Below, in pieces: positions 1-8,534 of a DNA stretch of 37,845 nt; within the stretch, counting starts at the first letter, position 1, and each line of letters begins with the position of its first letter. Made by a program: the position numbers and the translations under genes. The stretch lies in the NCBI GenBank assembly GCA_019748155.1, contig JAIEPY010000029.1:1-37845 (forward strand), given 5' to 3'. A model generated the notes under the pieces. The model did not search any database. It had not been told where the DNA came from and worked only from the letters and a program-made list of their open reading frames with translations. The DNA is from Burkholderiales bacterium (GTDB lineage Bacteria > Pseudomonadota > Gammaproteobacteria > Burkholderiales > UBA11063).

Positions 1-70
1 CAACAGATGAAATACGCGGCTTAGTTTGTTTCTTTAAATAGTTAATTAGTGGTCTTGACAAAGGGGCGCA

Positions 71-3000
71 TTATACATGTTCTAAAACTAAGTATCTTTC
101 TAATTTGTCTGTGATTTCTAAAATAGCTTCTAATAGATGCTCTAATGGTAATTTATAATTTAAGAAGTGAATCAAATTGTCATATCTTTTTTCATTACTA
201 AGCTGAAGATAAGATTCATTAATTACTTCTGTGTATGTACATTTAATGCTATTCTTTATTAAATAATTGACTACATCTGCATTATTAGTTCGATAAGTCT
301 TATCTAAATCAATAAAACTTGGTGTGTTAAGATGTGTGTCTACCAAATATTTAACAACATCTAAATTACCAATTAAAACAGCTTTGTCAAAAATATTATT
401 ATTCGCATTGTTTTTAGTTAATATTATTTCTTTTACACCTTCCTCACTCATCTCATTACTCAATATTTTGAATACTAAATCCAGCTTTTTACTATCATAA
501 TTTACCAAGTAGAATAGAAATGATTCACTCTTATCATTCACAATGCTAAAAAAGTCATAGACGCCAGTCATCTTAATTTTTGTTTCCAGCATTTTATAAT
601 CTTCTATTGCAAGTAGATTCATAAAATAACATGCTTTACTTTTTAGTTGTGGTAATATTTCTTTTGTTATGGGTTGATCTTTAAAAAGCTTGTTAGTATT
701 ATAATCCGCATTGATAATAAACTTTATGCCTAGATTATGAACATACGTCAACCATTCAAAAAATTGTTTCAATTTATTATTTTCATTGGCATGAAGATTG
801 TTAATATTAGTTATCGGAAAATCTTTTGCCCATATCTTATCTTTATCAATCCAAGTAAAACCCTGATCTTTAAATAATTCAGCTCTATGATCTTCCCATT
901 CACCAGCACCGAAAATCTCTGGTGTCTTAACTGTAACATGAATTGTTTCAGCTGGAAACTTTTCTAGAGCAGGAAAATCTTGAATATTTATTTCGGAAAT
1001 CAGACCATATTCAGTCCATTTAGCCCTATCTATAAATGGCATATTATCATTTCCAGCATCACCAATTAAATACAACTCTTGCTTAGCGCGAGTTACCGCA
1101 ACATAGAATAGTCTTCTTTCAGCCTGCACTATTTCTTCTAATGTATCACCTAAAATTTGGTAAAATATCCAGTCTTGATGAATGCTAGGAAAAGAATAAG
1201 GAGCCAGTAATATAATTGCTTCACTTTCCTGACCTTTATACTTATGTACAGTAGACCCTTTTTTTATTAAATTGCTTGATATTGTAATTCCATTCTCAGA
1301 CTCTACAACATTAGAAAAAAACCTTTTCAAACTTTCAACTAATTTTTCAATTTTATCCAGCTTAAGCTGCTTTATTCTAGGATTATTTTTTTTAGACAGT
1401 ATTGATACATCTTTTCCTTGCTCCAATAATCTTTTAACAATTCTATAAACATACGGTGAAACCTTATCACTACCAAAATATGTTTCTTCTTTTGAGTTTA
1501 AGGGTTCTAATCTATCTTGTTGGACAATATAAATATTACCTGCTTCTACTTTAGAGCTTTTACTCGATGCACCATTTCCTGACATTACCAAATTTCCAGC
1601 TTCAACAATGTTTTTTTCAGACCTATAATTTGTAACCATATTTAATTCTAATGGTGAAGTAAAATAGTCTTTGAAGTTAGTAAAGAACTTTAAATCAGAA
1701 CCAGCAAAGCCATTAATTGCTTGCCAATCATCACCAACACAAAATGTTAGTACTTTAGGGTTATTTACTATTATACCTTGAACCAAATCATTAAATAAAA
1801 CTGAGAAATCTTGGTACTCATCAACAAAAACAAACTGAAGATCTCGAACGTACTTTTTACCTCCTGCATATTTGCAATTGCCACGACTCAGCTCTATACT
1901 AGCTAGATCAATAGTTAAAGTAAAATCTCTCAGGTTATTCTGTTTTAATTCATTGAGATAAGATCTATAGACTACCAAAGCTACTTCTGCAAAATCTTTT
2001 GTATAATATGGTTTAAAATCAAAAGATATGATTTTTTCATCTAAATCGTCTGGACTAATTTTTAAGGCTCTACATTTATTAATAAAATTGTTTATTGCTT
2101 TTAAGAAATTCTTTAGTAAGTTGTCTTTATTTTTACTCCATATTTCTTCATTACTCAAAAAACTAAACTTTTCTGATATTGTTGGTATGCAAAGGCAATG
2201 TTCTACACAACGCCTACAACAAATAGTTAATTGGTTTTTATTACAGAGTAAACATTTCAAACCAACGTTCTCTACTCCTTTACATTTTGCATTACTACAC
2301 CCTATAGGAGGTGGAGCATATTCACAATCTTCTGTTGGTGGATTACTGCATTTCTTGCAGTCCACAGAATGTACAAACTTAGCCATTGTTTCAACAACAT
2401 CATTTATATTTAAATCTATTAACTCATAGCGGTGATCTAATTTATTCTTAAAGCTATCTTTAGATATGCGTAAATCTATAATAAAGGATTTATTTTCTTT
2501 ATTTTTTGTGTTATCTAAAACAAATGAAACTTCTTGCGTCCCACCATTCTTTGTTTTAACTATACGATTGTACTTGAAAGATAATCCACAGCAGGTTAAC
2601 CAATTTGCTATAGTTTTATCATTTTGATTATCATAAGAATACCCATTAATTCCTACTAGACTTTTATCAGCTATTGGATCACTAAAAGAAGCGAAAGAAA
2701 GACTGTTTTGATTCTCATTGACAACATCATCGTCAAAGTGAGTTGTATGTTCAAATATTATTTTCTTAACTTTTGAAATTTGTTCATGATTACCATGAAT
2801 TTTATTCTGAAATATTGTCTTTATAATATCTGTTGGTGTTGTCGTTGTAATATTCTCTTTCTCAGACTTGTCGTCTGTGGTAAGCTTTAATTCTTTATGA
2901 GACTCATTAACAATACCATGTGCAAAGCTATGAAATGTTGATGCTACTGTAAATTTTTTTTCATTCTGGTTTTTATAATCATTTGCATGAGTATTTTGTA

Positions 3001-4621
3001 AATATTTAATTATTTTCTTATTTATATCATCCGCCGCATTTTTATTGAATGCCATAATTAGCATCTTATCCCATTGTATTCTACAATGTAAATTTAGAAA
3101 TAAAGCTCTCAAAACTAAAGTCGCAGTTTTACCTGAACCAGCTCTTGCGGTTACTTTTGTATTTTTACTAACAGAACCTATTACTAAAGCCTGTTGATCG
3201 TCGATTTTGATTTTTTTATAGTCGATATCACCATTAAGGTTATCTGGAATTGTCTTATTATACCAATCATGTATAAATTCAATTTTTAATTGATCAAAAT
3301 GATCTTGATTAATAACTGAAGTAAATTTATCAGTATAGTATTCATCTATATAGAGATAATTGTCATGCATTTCTCGTTTGATTCTATCGATAGCTTCAGC
3401 TACTTGATTCATTTTGTTAGTTACCTCTTGAGATGTTGGTGAGTTTAATTTCAAATCTAAAGAGTTAGCAAATTTTTTGTAAATTACTTTCTCCAGTTTT
3501 GATGAAGATATTTGTGGATGTTGTAAGTTGAGCATTATTATAAAATTAGGCTCTTGTCGATAGGCCTCAGCTAAAAAGTTGATATCATTTTGATATTGTA
3601 TTGATAAAAATTTAAATACTCTATAATTATATGACAACAACAAAAACATAAGGTGTTTGTTCTCGTGATATTTTGAATCTAAATAAAAGATTGATTGTTC
3701 ATTTATCTGCACTGCTTGACATAAAAATCCAATATCTTTAATAAATCTATTATCAATAGCTGATATTAAACTAGCACTACTTTTAATTAATGAAAGCAAG
3801 AATGAAGTATCATCCTGGAGTGTTTTGCTAACATAAATAAATGAATTAGGCACTGTGGATATCGCAGTAGTAACTATTTCATGGTTTGATCTTAATGTAT
3901 CACTAGCAAACTTCAATGCAAGACCATTATTGTTAACTGCAGCAAAAACTACTTCTTTGTCATCGCGAAGTTCTTCAGACGCATACTGTATTGCAAGACC
4001 ATTCTGTTTGACTGCCGTTAATATTATCTGTTTATCATTTTGTAATGTTTTACTTGCATACTGTAATAGTGAACCATCTTTCTTTACAGCATCTAACACT
4101 ATTGTTTTATTATTATGGCCAGTGTATGAACCAAAATATTTTTTTCTCACGCCTATTTCAATTCGTTTGTCATAACTCACAAACTTCATAGCTAAATTGT
4201 TTTGCTCTAGAGCCGCAGAAATTACCTCTACATCTTCGCGCAGCATTTTGTTGACATGCTGCAAAAACATACCATTGTTTTTCAAGGCTAGCAATACTAG
4301 ACCTTTATCATCTTGTAAATTTTCACTTGCATACTGTAACGCCATGCCATCTTTTTTAATTACCGAACTAATGAATTGTTTATCATTAAGTAATTTCTCA
4401 CTTGCATATTGCAACGACAAAGTATTATGGTTGATTGCTGACAATACCACATCTTTATCTGATTTTAGTTGATTACTAGCAAATCTCAACGCATAACAAT
4501 ATTGATTAATTGCAGCTAAAACAATTTCTCTATCATTACGCAACTCATTATTTAATGTTTGCAGGGCTTGTCCATTTTTCTTTACTAAATCTAAGGCTTC
4601 TTTTTTAGCTTTCAAATCCAT
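71..4621 (-). CDS. DUF4116-repeat / UvrD-type helicase / ankyrin-like multidomain protein
   Basis: Large 1516-residue protein. Residues about 8-320 form roughly twelve units with a 25-residue period (pattern A-x-K-x-NG-x-ALQYAS-x-x-L-x-x-DK-x-x-V/I-L), the style of DUF4116 repeats. A superfamily 1 helicase core follows: Walker A ARAGSGKTAT near residue 495, Walker B FVDEYQD near 935, motif III GDDWQAINGF, motif IV NYRSEKNIVEAGN, and motif VI YVAVTRAK near 1174. Between Walker A and B, residues about 755-812 hold a dense cluster of Cys residues (C-x2-C, C-x4-C, C-x2-C and CC pairs) that probably binds zinc. The C-terminus (about 1355-1460) has ankyrin-like helices such as NIFDKAVLIGNLDVVKYLVD. 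ATP-dependent DNA unwinding is inferred from the motifs; the biological role is unknown. It stands alone, beside transposase debris, and its coding sequence is AT-rich, which fits horizontal acquisition. A defence or genome-maintenance role is possible but not shown. Confidence 0.85.
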   Translation of the reverse strand: MDLKAKKEALDLVKKNGQALQTLNNELRNDREIVLAAINQYCYALRFASNQLKSDKDVVLSAINHNTLSLQYASEKLLNDKQFISSVIKKDGMALQYASENLQDDKGLVLLALKNNGMFLQHVNKMLREDVEVISAALEQNNLAMKFVSYDKRIEIGVRKKYFGSYTGHNNKTIVLDAVKKDGSLLQYASKTLQNDKQIILTAVKQNGLAIQYASEELRDDKEVVFAAVNNNGLALKFASDTLRSNHEIVTTAISTVPNSFIYVSKTLQDDTSFLLSLIKSSASLISAIDNRFIKDIGFLCQAVQINEQSIFYLDSKYHENKHLMFLLLSYNYRVFKFLSIQYQNDINFLAEAYRQEPNFIIMLNLQHPQISSSKLEKVIYKKFANSLDLKLNSPTSQEVTNKMNQVAEAIDRIKREMHDNYLYIDEYYTDKFTSVINQDHFDQLKIEFIHDWYNKTIPDNLNGDIDYKKIKIDDQQALVIGSVSKNTKVTARAGSGKTATLVLRALFLNLHCRIQWDKMLIMAFNKNAADDINKKIIKYLQNTHANDYKNQNEKKFTVASTFHSFAHGIVNESHKELKLTTDDKSEKENITTTTPTDIIKTIFQNKIHGNHEQISKVKKIIFEHTTHFDDDVVNENQNSLSFASFSDPIADKSLVGINGYSYDNQNDKTIANWLTCCGLSFKYNRIVKTKNGGTQEVSFVLDNTKNKENKSFIIDLRISKDSFKNKLDHRYELIDLNINDVVETMAKFVHSVDCKKCSNPPTEDCEYAPPPIGCSNAKCKGVENVGLKCLLCNKNQLTICCRRCVEHCLCIPTISEKFSFLSNEEIWSKNKDNLLKNFLKAINNFINKCRALKISPDDLDEKIISFDFKPYYTKDFAEVALVVYRSYLNELKQNNLRDFTLTIDLASIELSRGNCKYAGGKKYVRDLQFVFVDEYQDFSVLFNDLVQGIIVNNPKVLTFCVGDDWQAINGFAGSDLKFFTNFKDYFTSPLELNMVTNYRSEKNIVEAGNLVMSGNGASSKSSKVEAGNIYIVQQDRLEPLNSKEETYFGSDKVSPYVYRIVKRLLEQGKDVSILSKKNNPRIKQLKLDKIEKLVESLKRFFSNVVESENGITISSNLIKKGSTVHKYKGQESEAIILLAPYSFPSIHQDWIFYQILGDTLEEIVQAERRLFYVAVTRAKQELYLIGDAGNDNMPFIDRAKWTEYGLISEINIQDFPALEKFPAETIHVTVKTPEIFGAGEWEDHRAELFKDQGFTWIDKDKIWAKDFPITNINNLHANENNKLKQFFEWLTYVHNLGIKFIINADYNTNKLFKDQPITKEILPQLKSKACYFMNLLAIEDYKMLETKIKMTGVYDFFSIVNDKSESFLFYLVNYDSKKLDLVFKILSNEMSEEGVKEIILTKNNANNNIFDKAVLIGNLDVVKYLVDTHLNTPSFIDLDKTYRTNNADVVNYLIKNSIKCTYTEVINESYLQLSNEKRYDNLIHFLNYKLPLEHLLEAILEITDKLERYLVLEHV

Positions 4622-4938
4622 TTTTGGTACTCATGAGTTTATTATTTTACGGCAACAATTCTACTATGGAATGTAGTAACGTTCACTCCTAGTCAGTTAT
4701 TTGTATTTCACTACTATTTCCTGAATTTTCATTGAAATAGAAACTTTTGCAGGTTAAGTTTCCATTATTCCTGTAGATGTCAATATTGTAACTGTTTATT
4801 CCGCCATTTTGAACTCAAATTAATCTCTTTTCTGTATTTTTATCCAAATTTAGCCTAAATTTCTGTACAATAGTCAATGCGGCAGCTTTGCTATTAGCTT
4901 TAACAACATTTTTATTGGCTTTTAAAAGTGATTTTGGT
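4622..4938. other. Intergenic, no gene recognised
   Basis: About 317 bases between the start of the large helicase gene and the end of the IS30 remnant. I see no convincing gene, tRNA or strong terminator. On the minus strand, a short open stretch in another frame runs from the transposase tail to a stop near 4815; it may be leftover mobile-element sequence but matches nothing I recognise. The promoter of the helicase gene should lie here, but no clear -35/-10 pair stands out. Confidence 0.4.
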
Positions 4939-5279
4939 TTAGGCGGATTGCTGCACCATATCCACCATCTTACTGGTTGGTGTTAACCGTCTAATTCGTT
5001 TACGATATCTTGCATTGAGATTGTTTTGAATCGCCCGAATCTCTAAATCGCTAACTTTATTGAAGTCTGTTCCTTTGGGTAATGATCTACGAATTAACCC
5101 ATTGGTATTCTCATTAAGACCTCTTTCCCATGAACAATATGGATGACAGAAATACCACTCAATCCCAAACACTTATTTGATAGTATTGTGACAAGCAAAC
5201 TCACCACCATTATCAGAAGTAATTGATTTCAAAGGCAAGAATCCACCCAAAAATATCCTAAGTAATGCTTGTTCTACAG
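4939..5279 (-). pseudogene. IS30-family transposase remnant (5'-truncated, internal stop)
   Basis: Reading the minus strand from 5279, the frame gives ITSDNGGEFACHNTIK, then a TAA stop (about 5173-5175), then VFGIEWYFCHPYCSWERGLN and ENTNGLIRRSLPKGTDF. These are the second Asp (TSDNGGEF) and the Glu (SWERGLNENTNGLIR) of the IS30 DDE catalytic core. The N-terminal DNA-binding region and first catalytic Asp are missing. The stop looks like a single CAA to TAA change. The remnant begins directly against the ung stop codon at 5280-5282, so one boundary of the insertion or deletion lies exactly there. No intact terminal inverted repeats were found. Confidence 0.85.
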
Positions 5280-5972
5280 TTATTCTAGCCAGTTAATTTC
5301 TTTAATCTGATGACTGGCTAAATATTGATTGGCAAGTTTAAAATGATCACAGCCAAAAAAACCTCGACTCGCTGATAACGGCGATGGATGTGCTGCTTCT
5401 AAAATCAGGTGTTTAGTTGTATCTATTAGAGCCTTTTTGCTGCGTGCAAAATTACCCCACAGCAGAAATACACAATGCTCATTACTATCACTAATATGCT
5501 GAATAATCCGATCAGTTATAGCATGCCAACCAATTTTGGCTAGCGAATTTGCCTGATCTTTAATTACACTCAAACCTGCATTGAGCAGCAATACGCCCTG
5601 CTGTTCCCATGAGTTAAGCAGTGTAGCAGTTGGTGCAAATAATGGCGGATTATATTCGTTAATTAGTTCTTTAAAGATATTTCTTAATGATGGTGGTGTT
5701 TTTATTCCGGGGTTAACCGCAAAAGCCAAACCATTGGCTTCACCATCTCCATGATATGGGTCTTGTCCTAAGATAATCACCTTAATTGTCGATAGTGGAT
5801 TAATCAGTCCACGCAAGGTCTCTTTTGCTGGTGGATAGATAGTGTGTTTCTGAGCAAGTTTAGTTAATTCGCAATCAATTGCACATAGTTCATGTTGTGA
5901 AGATTGTTTTAAAAAGTCTTGCCATTGTGGAACAATTAATTTCCAACTCTCAGCTAAAAAATTTAACTCCAT
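5280..5972 (-). CDS. ung: Uracil-DNA glycosylase
   Basis: Removes uracil from DNA to start base-excision repair in the cytoplasm. The 230-residue length is normal for family 1 UDG. Visible motifs are the catalytic water-activating loop GQDPYHG at residues 69-75 (Asp71 catalytic), FAVNPGIKTPPSLRNIF, the LLNAGLSV strand and the minor-groove Leu loop HPSPLSASRGFFGCDHF near residue 190. The ATG overlaps the TAA of the upstream gene by one base (TAATG), so translation is probably coupled. It is the last gene of the rppH-hemE-secreted protein-ung operon, and IS30 debris starts immediately after its stop. Confidence 0.97.
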   Translation of the reverse strand: MELNFLAESWKLIVPQWQDFLKQSSQHELCAIDCELTKLAQKHTIYPPAKETLRGLINPLSTIKVIILGQDPYHGDGEANGLAFAVNPGIKTPPSLRNIFKELINEYNPPLFAPTATLLNSWEQQGVLLLNAGLSVIKDQANSLAKIGWHAITDRIIQHISDSNEHCVFLLWGNFARSKKALIDTTKHLILEAAHPSPLSASRGFFGCDHFKLANQYLASHQIKEINWLE

Positions 5973-6778
5973 TAATCAGTATAGGTCTTGAAATCAGTTA
6001 CTTTGGGCGATGATTCCTGACTATTAAGATAAAGTTTACCATTGCCAATTTGCTCACTTAACATACTACTCACATCCGTAGCTAAATTAGCTCCAAGTTG
6101 TTTCACTAAAAGAGGCATATTGTGCATCACTTTTTGAGTTTGCGAGTTTACTAATTTTACGTCACCAGAATGTCCCGCTGCAGTAAAGGATGCTACAATA
6201 GTTTGATCTTGCGTACGGACTAATTTATAATCAACCGCTATATCAATGCTGTAAATATTTGAGTATTTATTAGTACCAATAATTTGGTTAATTTCTTCAC
6301 CAGCATTAATCGCAGCTAAAGTTCCAATCAGTAAATAGTCTGGTAACTGATTTTGTGCTGGTTTTACGGCAATTGCTGCTGACTCCAATGGCTTGGCATT
6401 TGTAGCTAATGATGGTGACTCTGTCTTTGTTGTGCTAGGATTCTGGGATATATTTTGTCCAAAGCTATTTTCCGGTGAAGACTCACTAAGATTGGCGTAT
6501 TTTTGAGTTATATCTGTATCAACATCAACGACTCGAAATTGCTGACTTTGAATAATATTTCCACGAATTTGCGCTGAGAAGTTATTAATCTGTTGCTGAA
6601 CTAGAGCACTGGTAGTGTTATCTGAGTCATCACTAGCATCTTTTTGCATAAAGCTTGGTAAACTATTATTAGTGCCATTAGTTGTTATATCAGCTACCCC
6701 AATGCTCGGAACTGCAGTAGCTAGCGACGAGATTAGCAATAGTCCGATACTTATGATTAACTTATGCCCTTGGTTCAT
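5972..6778 (-). CDS. Secreted protein, CsgG/LpoB-like
   Basis: A 268-residue protein with a Sec signal peptide (Lys near the N-terminus, hydrophobic run IISIGLLLISSLATA, likely cleavage after ATA). There is no lipobox Cys, so it is probably periplasmic. After a low-complexity Ser/Thr/Asn-rich stretch, the segment IRGNIIQSQQFRVVDVD and the region DYLLIGTLAAINAGEE to LATDVSSML resemble the fold pattern of CsgG/LpoB-type proteins (a helix leading into a strand with FRVVD, then a GTL strand). That assignment is by eye and tentative. The gene starts 2 bases after the hemE stop and overlaps the ung start by one base, so it is embedded in the operon. Its partner and function are not evident. Confidence 0.6.
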   Translation of the reverse strand: MNQGHKLIISIGLLLISSLATAVPSIGVADITTNGTNNSLPSFMQKDASDDSDNTTSALVQQQINNFSAQIRGNIIQSQQFRVVDVDTDITQKYANLSESSPENSFGQNISQNPSTTKTESPSLATNAKPLESAAIAVKPAQNQLPDYLLIGTLAAINAGEEINQIIGTNKYSNIYSIDIAVDYKLVRTQDQTIVASFTAAGHSGDVKLVNSQTQKVMHNMPLLVKQLGANLATDVSSMLSEQIGNGKLYLNSQESSPKVTDFKTYTD

Positions 6779-6780
6779 AA

Positions 6781-7836
6781 TTACCTCTGACTTAACTCAT
6801 GAACAATGTCAACTAGATATGCTACATTATCTGGTTTTGCGGTTGGTAAAATACCATGCCCAAGATTAAATATATGCCCATTAGCATTACCATTATTCGC
6901 ATCACGATATCCATTTAGAATCTGCATAACTTGTTGTTTGATGGTCGGACGATCTGCAACCGATAAAATTACTGGATCAAGATTGCCTTGAAGGATTTTA
7001 CTAGTTTTAGCGCGAGCTTTGGCTATATTGATTGTCCAGTCAATACCCAGACCATCACACTCAAGTTGGTTTAGATGTTCTAACCATACGCCGCCACCTT
7101 TAGTAAAGACAATGCTTGGAACTTGATGCTGCGGTAACGCTAAATTAATTCGTGTTAATACTTTAGCCAGATATCTGTGTGAAAATTCACCAAAGGCAGA
7201 TTCGCTTAGTACGCCACCCCAGCTATCAAACAACATAATTGTATCGACACCGGCGTGGATTTGGGCAATCAGATAATCGGCTACCGCAATACTTACTTTG
7301 TCAAGTAAAGTATGCAGTTGCTCCGGGTGGGCATAAACCCAAGCTTTAATTTTCTCGTAGTTCTTACTACTTCCACCCTCGATCATATAACAAGCTAATG
7401 TCCATGGTGATCCGCTAAAGCCAATCAAAGGCGTATCTTTAGGTAATTCTTGTTTCAGGTTTTTGATTGTTTGCATCACATATGCCAAGTCAATTTCTGG
7501 AGTGATTACTTTGAGCGCATCGACATCCAGCGTTGATTGAATTGGGTTAGTAAACTTAGGACCTTCACCTTCGCTAAAATAAAGCTGTAAGCCCATTGCT
7601 TCTGGCACAACTAAAATGTCGCTAAACACAATTGACGCATCAAACGCAAAACGGCGCAATGGCTGCAAAGTAACTTCAGTTGCTAGCTCTGGGTTTTTAC
7701 ACAAAGCCAGAAAACTTCCTGCCTTTTCGCGCGTTTTGCGGTATTCAGGCAGATAACGTCCAGCTTGGCGCATTAACCAGATTGGCGTATAACTGCTTTG
7801 TTGTTGCTGGAGTGTTGCTAAAAATACACTATTCAT
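6781..7836 (-). CDS. hemE: Uroporphyrinogen decarboxylase
   Basis: Decarboxylates the four acetate side chains of uroporphyrinogen III to give coproporphyrinogen III in haem synthesis. The length, 351 residues, is typical. Diagnostic motifs are PIWLMRQAGRYLPEYR at residues 18-33 (Arg and Asp-side substrate pocket), VFSDILVVPEAMG, GFSGSPWTLACYMIEGG and the C-terminal FNLGHGILP. The gene begins 4 bases after the rppH stop and ends 2 bases before the next gene, so the four genes very likely share one transcript. Confidence 0.98.
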   Translation of the reverse strand: MNSVFLATLQQQQSSYTPIWLMRQAGRYLPEYRKTREKAGSFLALCKNPELATEVTLQPLRRFAFDASIVFSDILVVPEAMGLQLYFSEGEGPKFTNPIQSTLDVDALKVITPEIDLAYVMQTIKNLKQELPKDTPLIGFSGSPWTLACYMIEGGSSKNYEKIKAWVYAHPEQLHTLLDKVSIAVADYLIAQIHAGVDTIMLFDSWGGVLSESAFGEFSHRYLAKVLTRINLALPQHQVPSIVFTKGGGVWLEHLNQLECDGLGIDWTINIAKARAKTSKILQGNLDPVILSVADRPTIKQQVMQILNGYRDANNGNANGHIFNLGHGILPTAKPDNVAYLVDIVHELSQR

Positions 7837-7840
7837 AAGT

Positions 7841-8308
7841 TTATTTTCCGATATAATTTGCTAAATAATTTAGCGCTTTTTGGTAAACATCCTGCTTGAA
7901 TTTTACGACCATGTCAATTGGCTCCCAGTAGGAAATCCAACGCCAGGCATCAAATTCTTGTTCCACAAAGCTACGCACATTGATGTGGTGATCATAACCT
8001 ACAAATTGGAGCAGATACCAAATTTGTTTTTGTCCACGATAGACTGAGTTTTGTTTTGCCCAGTTACCCGGCACATTGTAGTATAACCAATCTTCGGTTT
8101 TGGCAACAATTCTCACATGTTCAGGTAGTAAGCCAAGCTCTTCATTTAATTCACGATACATACACTCGTCTAAAGTTTCATTTTCAGCAAGCCCGCCTTG
8201 TGGGAACTGCCATGAATATTCTCCCTTTCGTCGACCCCAAAAAACCAAATCGTCTTTGTTGATGAGGACTATCCCAACGTTGGGGCGGTATCCATCTTTG
8301 TCTATCAT
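7841..8308 (-). CDS. rppH: RNA pyrophosphohydrolase (Nudix)
   Basis: Removes pyrophosphate from 5'-triphosphorylated RNA, which triggers mRNA decay. The 155-residue protein opens with MIDKDGYRPNVGIVL, the usual RppH start, and carries the Nudix box at residues 38-60 (GGLAENETLDECMYRELNEE) with the REL-x-EE metal-binding residues. FWGRRKGEYSWQFPQGG before the box is typical of RppH/YgdP rather than of generic Nudix proteins. First gene of the minus-strand operon; divergent from glyS across about 225 bases that should contain both promoters. Confidence 0.95.
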   Translation of the reverse strand: MIDKDGYRPNVGIVLINKDDLVFWGRRKGEYSWQFPQGGLAENETLDECMYRELNEELGLLPEHVRIVAKTEDWLYYNVPGNWAKQNSVYRGQKQIWYLLQFVGYDHHINVRSFVEQEFDAWRWISYWEPIDMVVKFKQDVYQKALNYLANYIGK

Positions 8309-8534
8309 TTTATGCTCTCCCGCCGCTATTTGCTTAGTTCAATATATATCGTTATTTTAACATAAGATACCTTGATTAAGACATTATTTGCCGTAATAGC
8401 AAGGTAAATAGTGTAAAATTATGTGATTGTTATATTTTTAAAAATGTTAAGGCTGAAAATTTGAGTGTTTAGCAAATGATTTATTTTTATATCGAGTGTC
8501 TAGAATTTGTTTATTTTAAGGATTAGGGGTGTGT
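8309..8534. promoter_or_regulatory. Divergent intergenic region between rppH and glyS
   Basis: The region separates divergently transcribed rppH and glyS and should hold both promoters. It is very AT-rich. Sequences such as TGTAAAATTATG near 8412-8423 could be a -10 for glyS, and TATATATTG near 8344 could serve rppH on the other strand, but neither has a well-spaced consensus -35. Directly before glyS is AGGGG at 8525-8529, five bases before the ATG at 8535, a good ribosome binding site. No glyQ precedes glyS here. Confidence 0.4.

Noticed and set aside
54-77. TTGACA with TATACA just beyond the helicase stop
   Set aside because: The two hexamers are only about 11 bases apart, too close for a sigma-70 promoter.
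850-910. DUF5710-like segment (AELFKDQGFTWIDKDKIWAKD) near the helicase C-terminus
   Set aside because: The resemblance is limited to a few aromatic and Lys positions, too weak to name a domain.
2028-2429. Plus-strand open frames inside the large helicase gene (also near 3855-4175 and 4197-4472)
   Set aside because: They lie antisense to clearly conserved DUF4116 and helicase codons, have no ribosome sites, and reflect the repeated AT-rich codons of the real gene.
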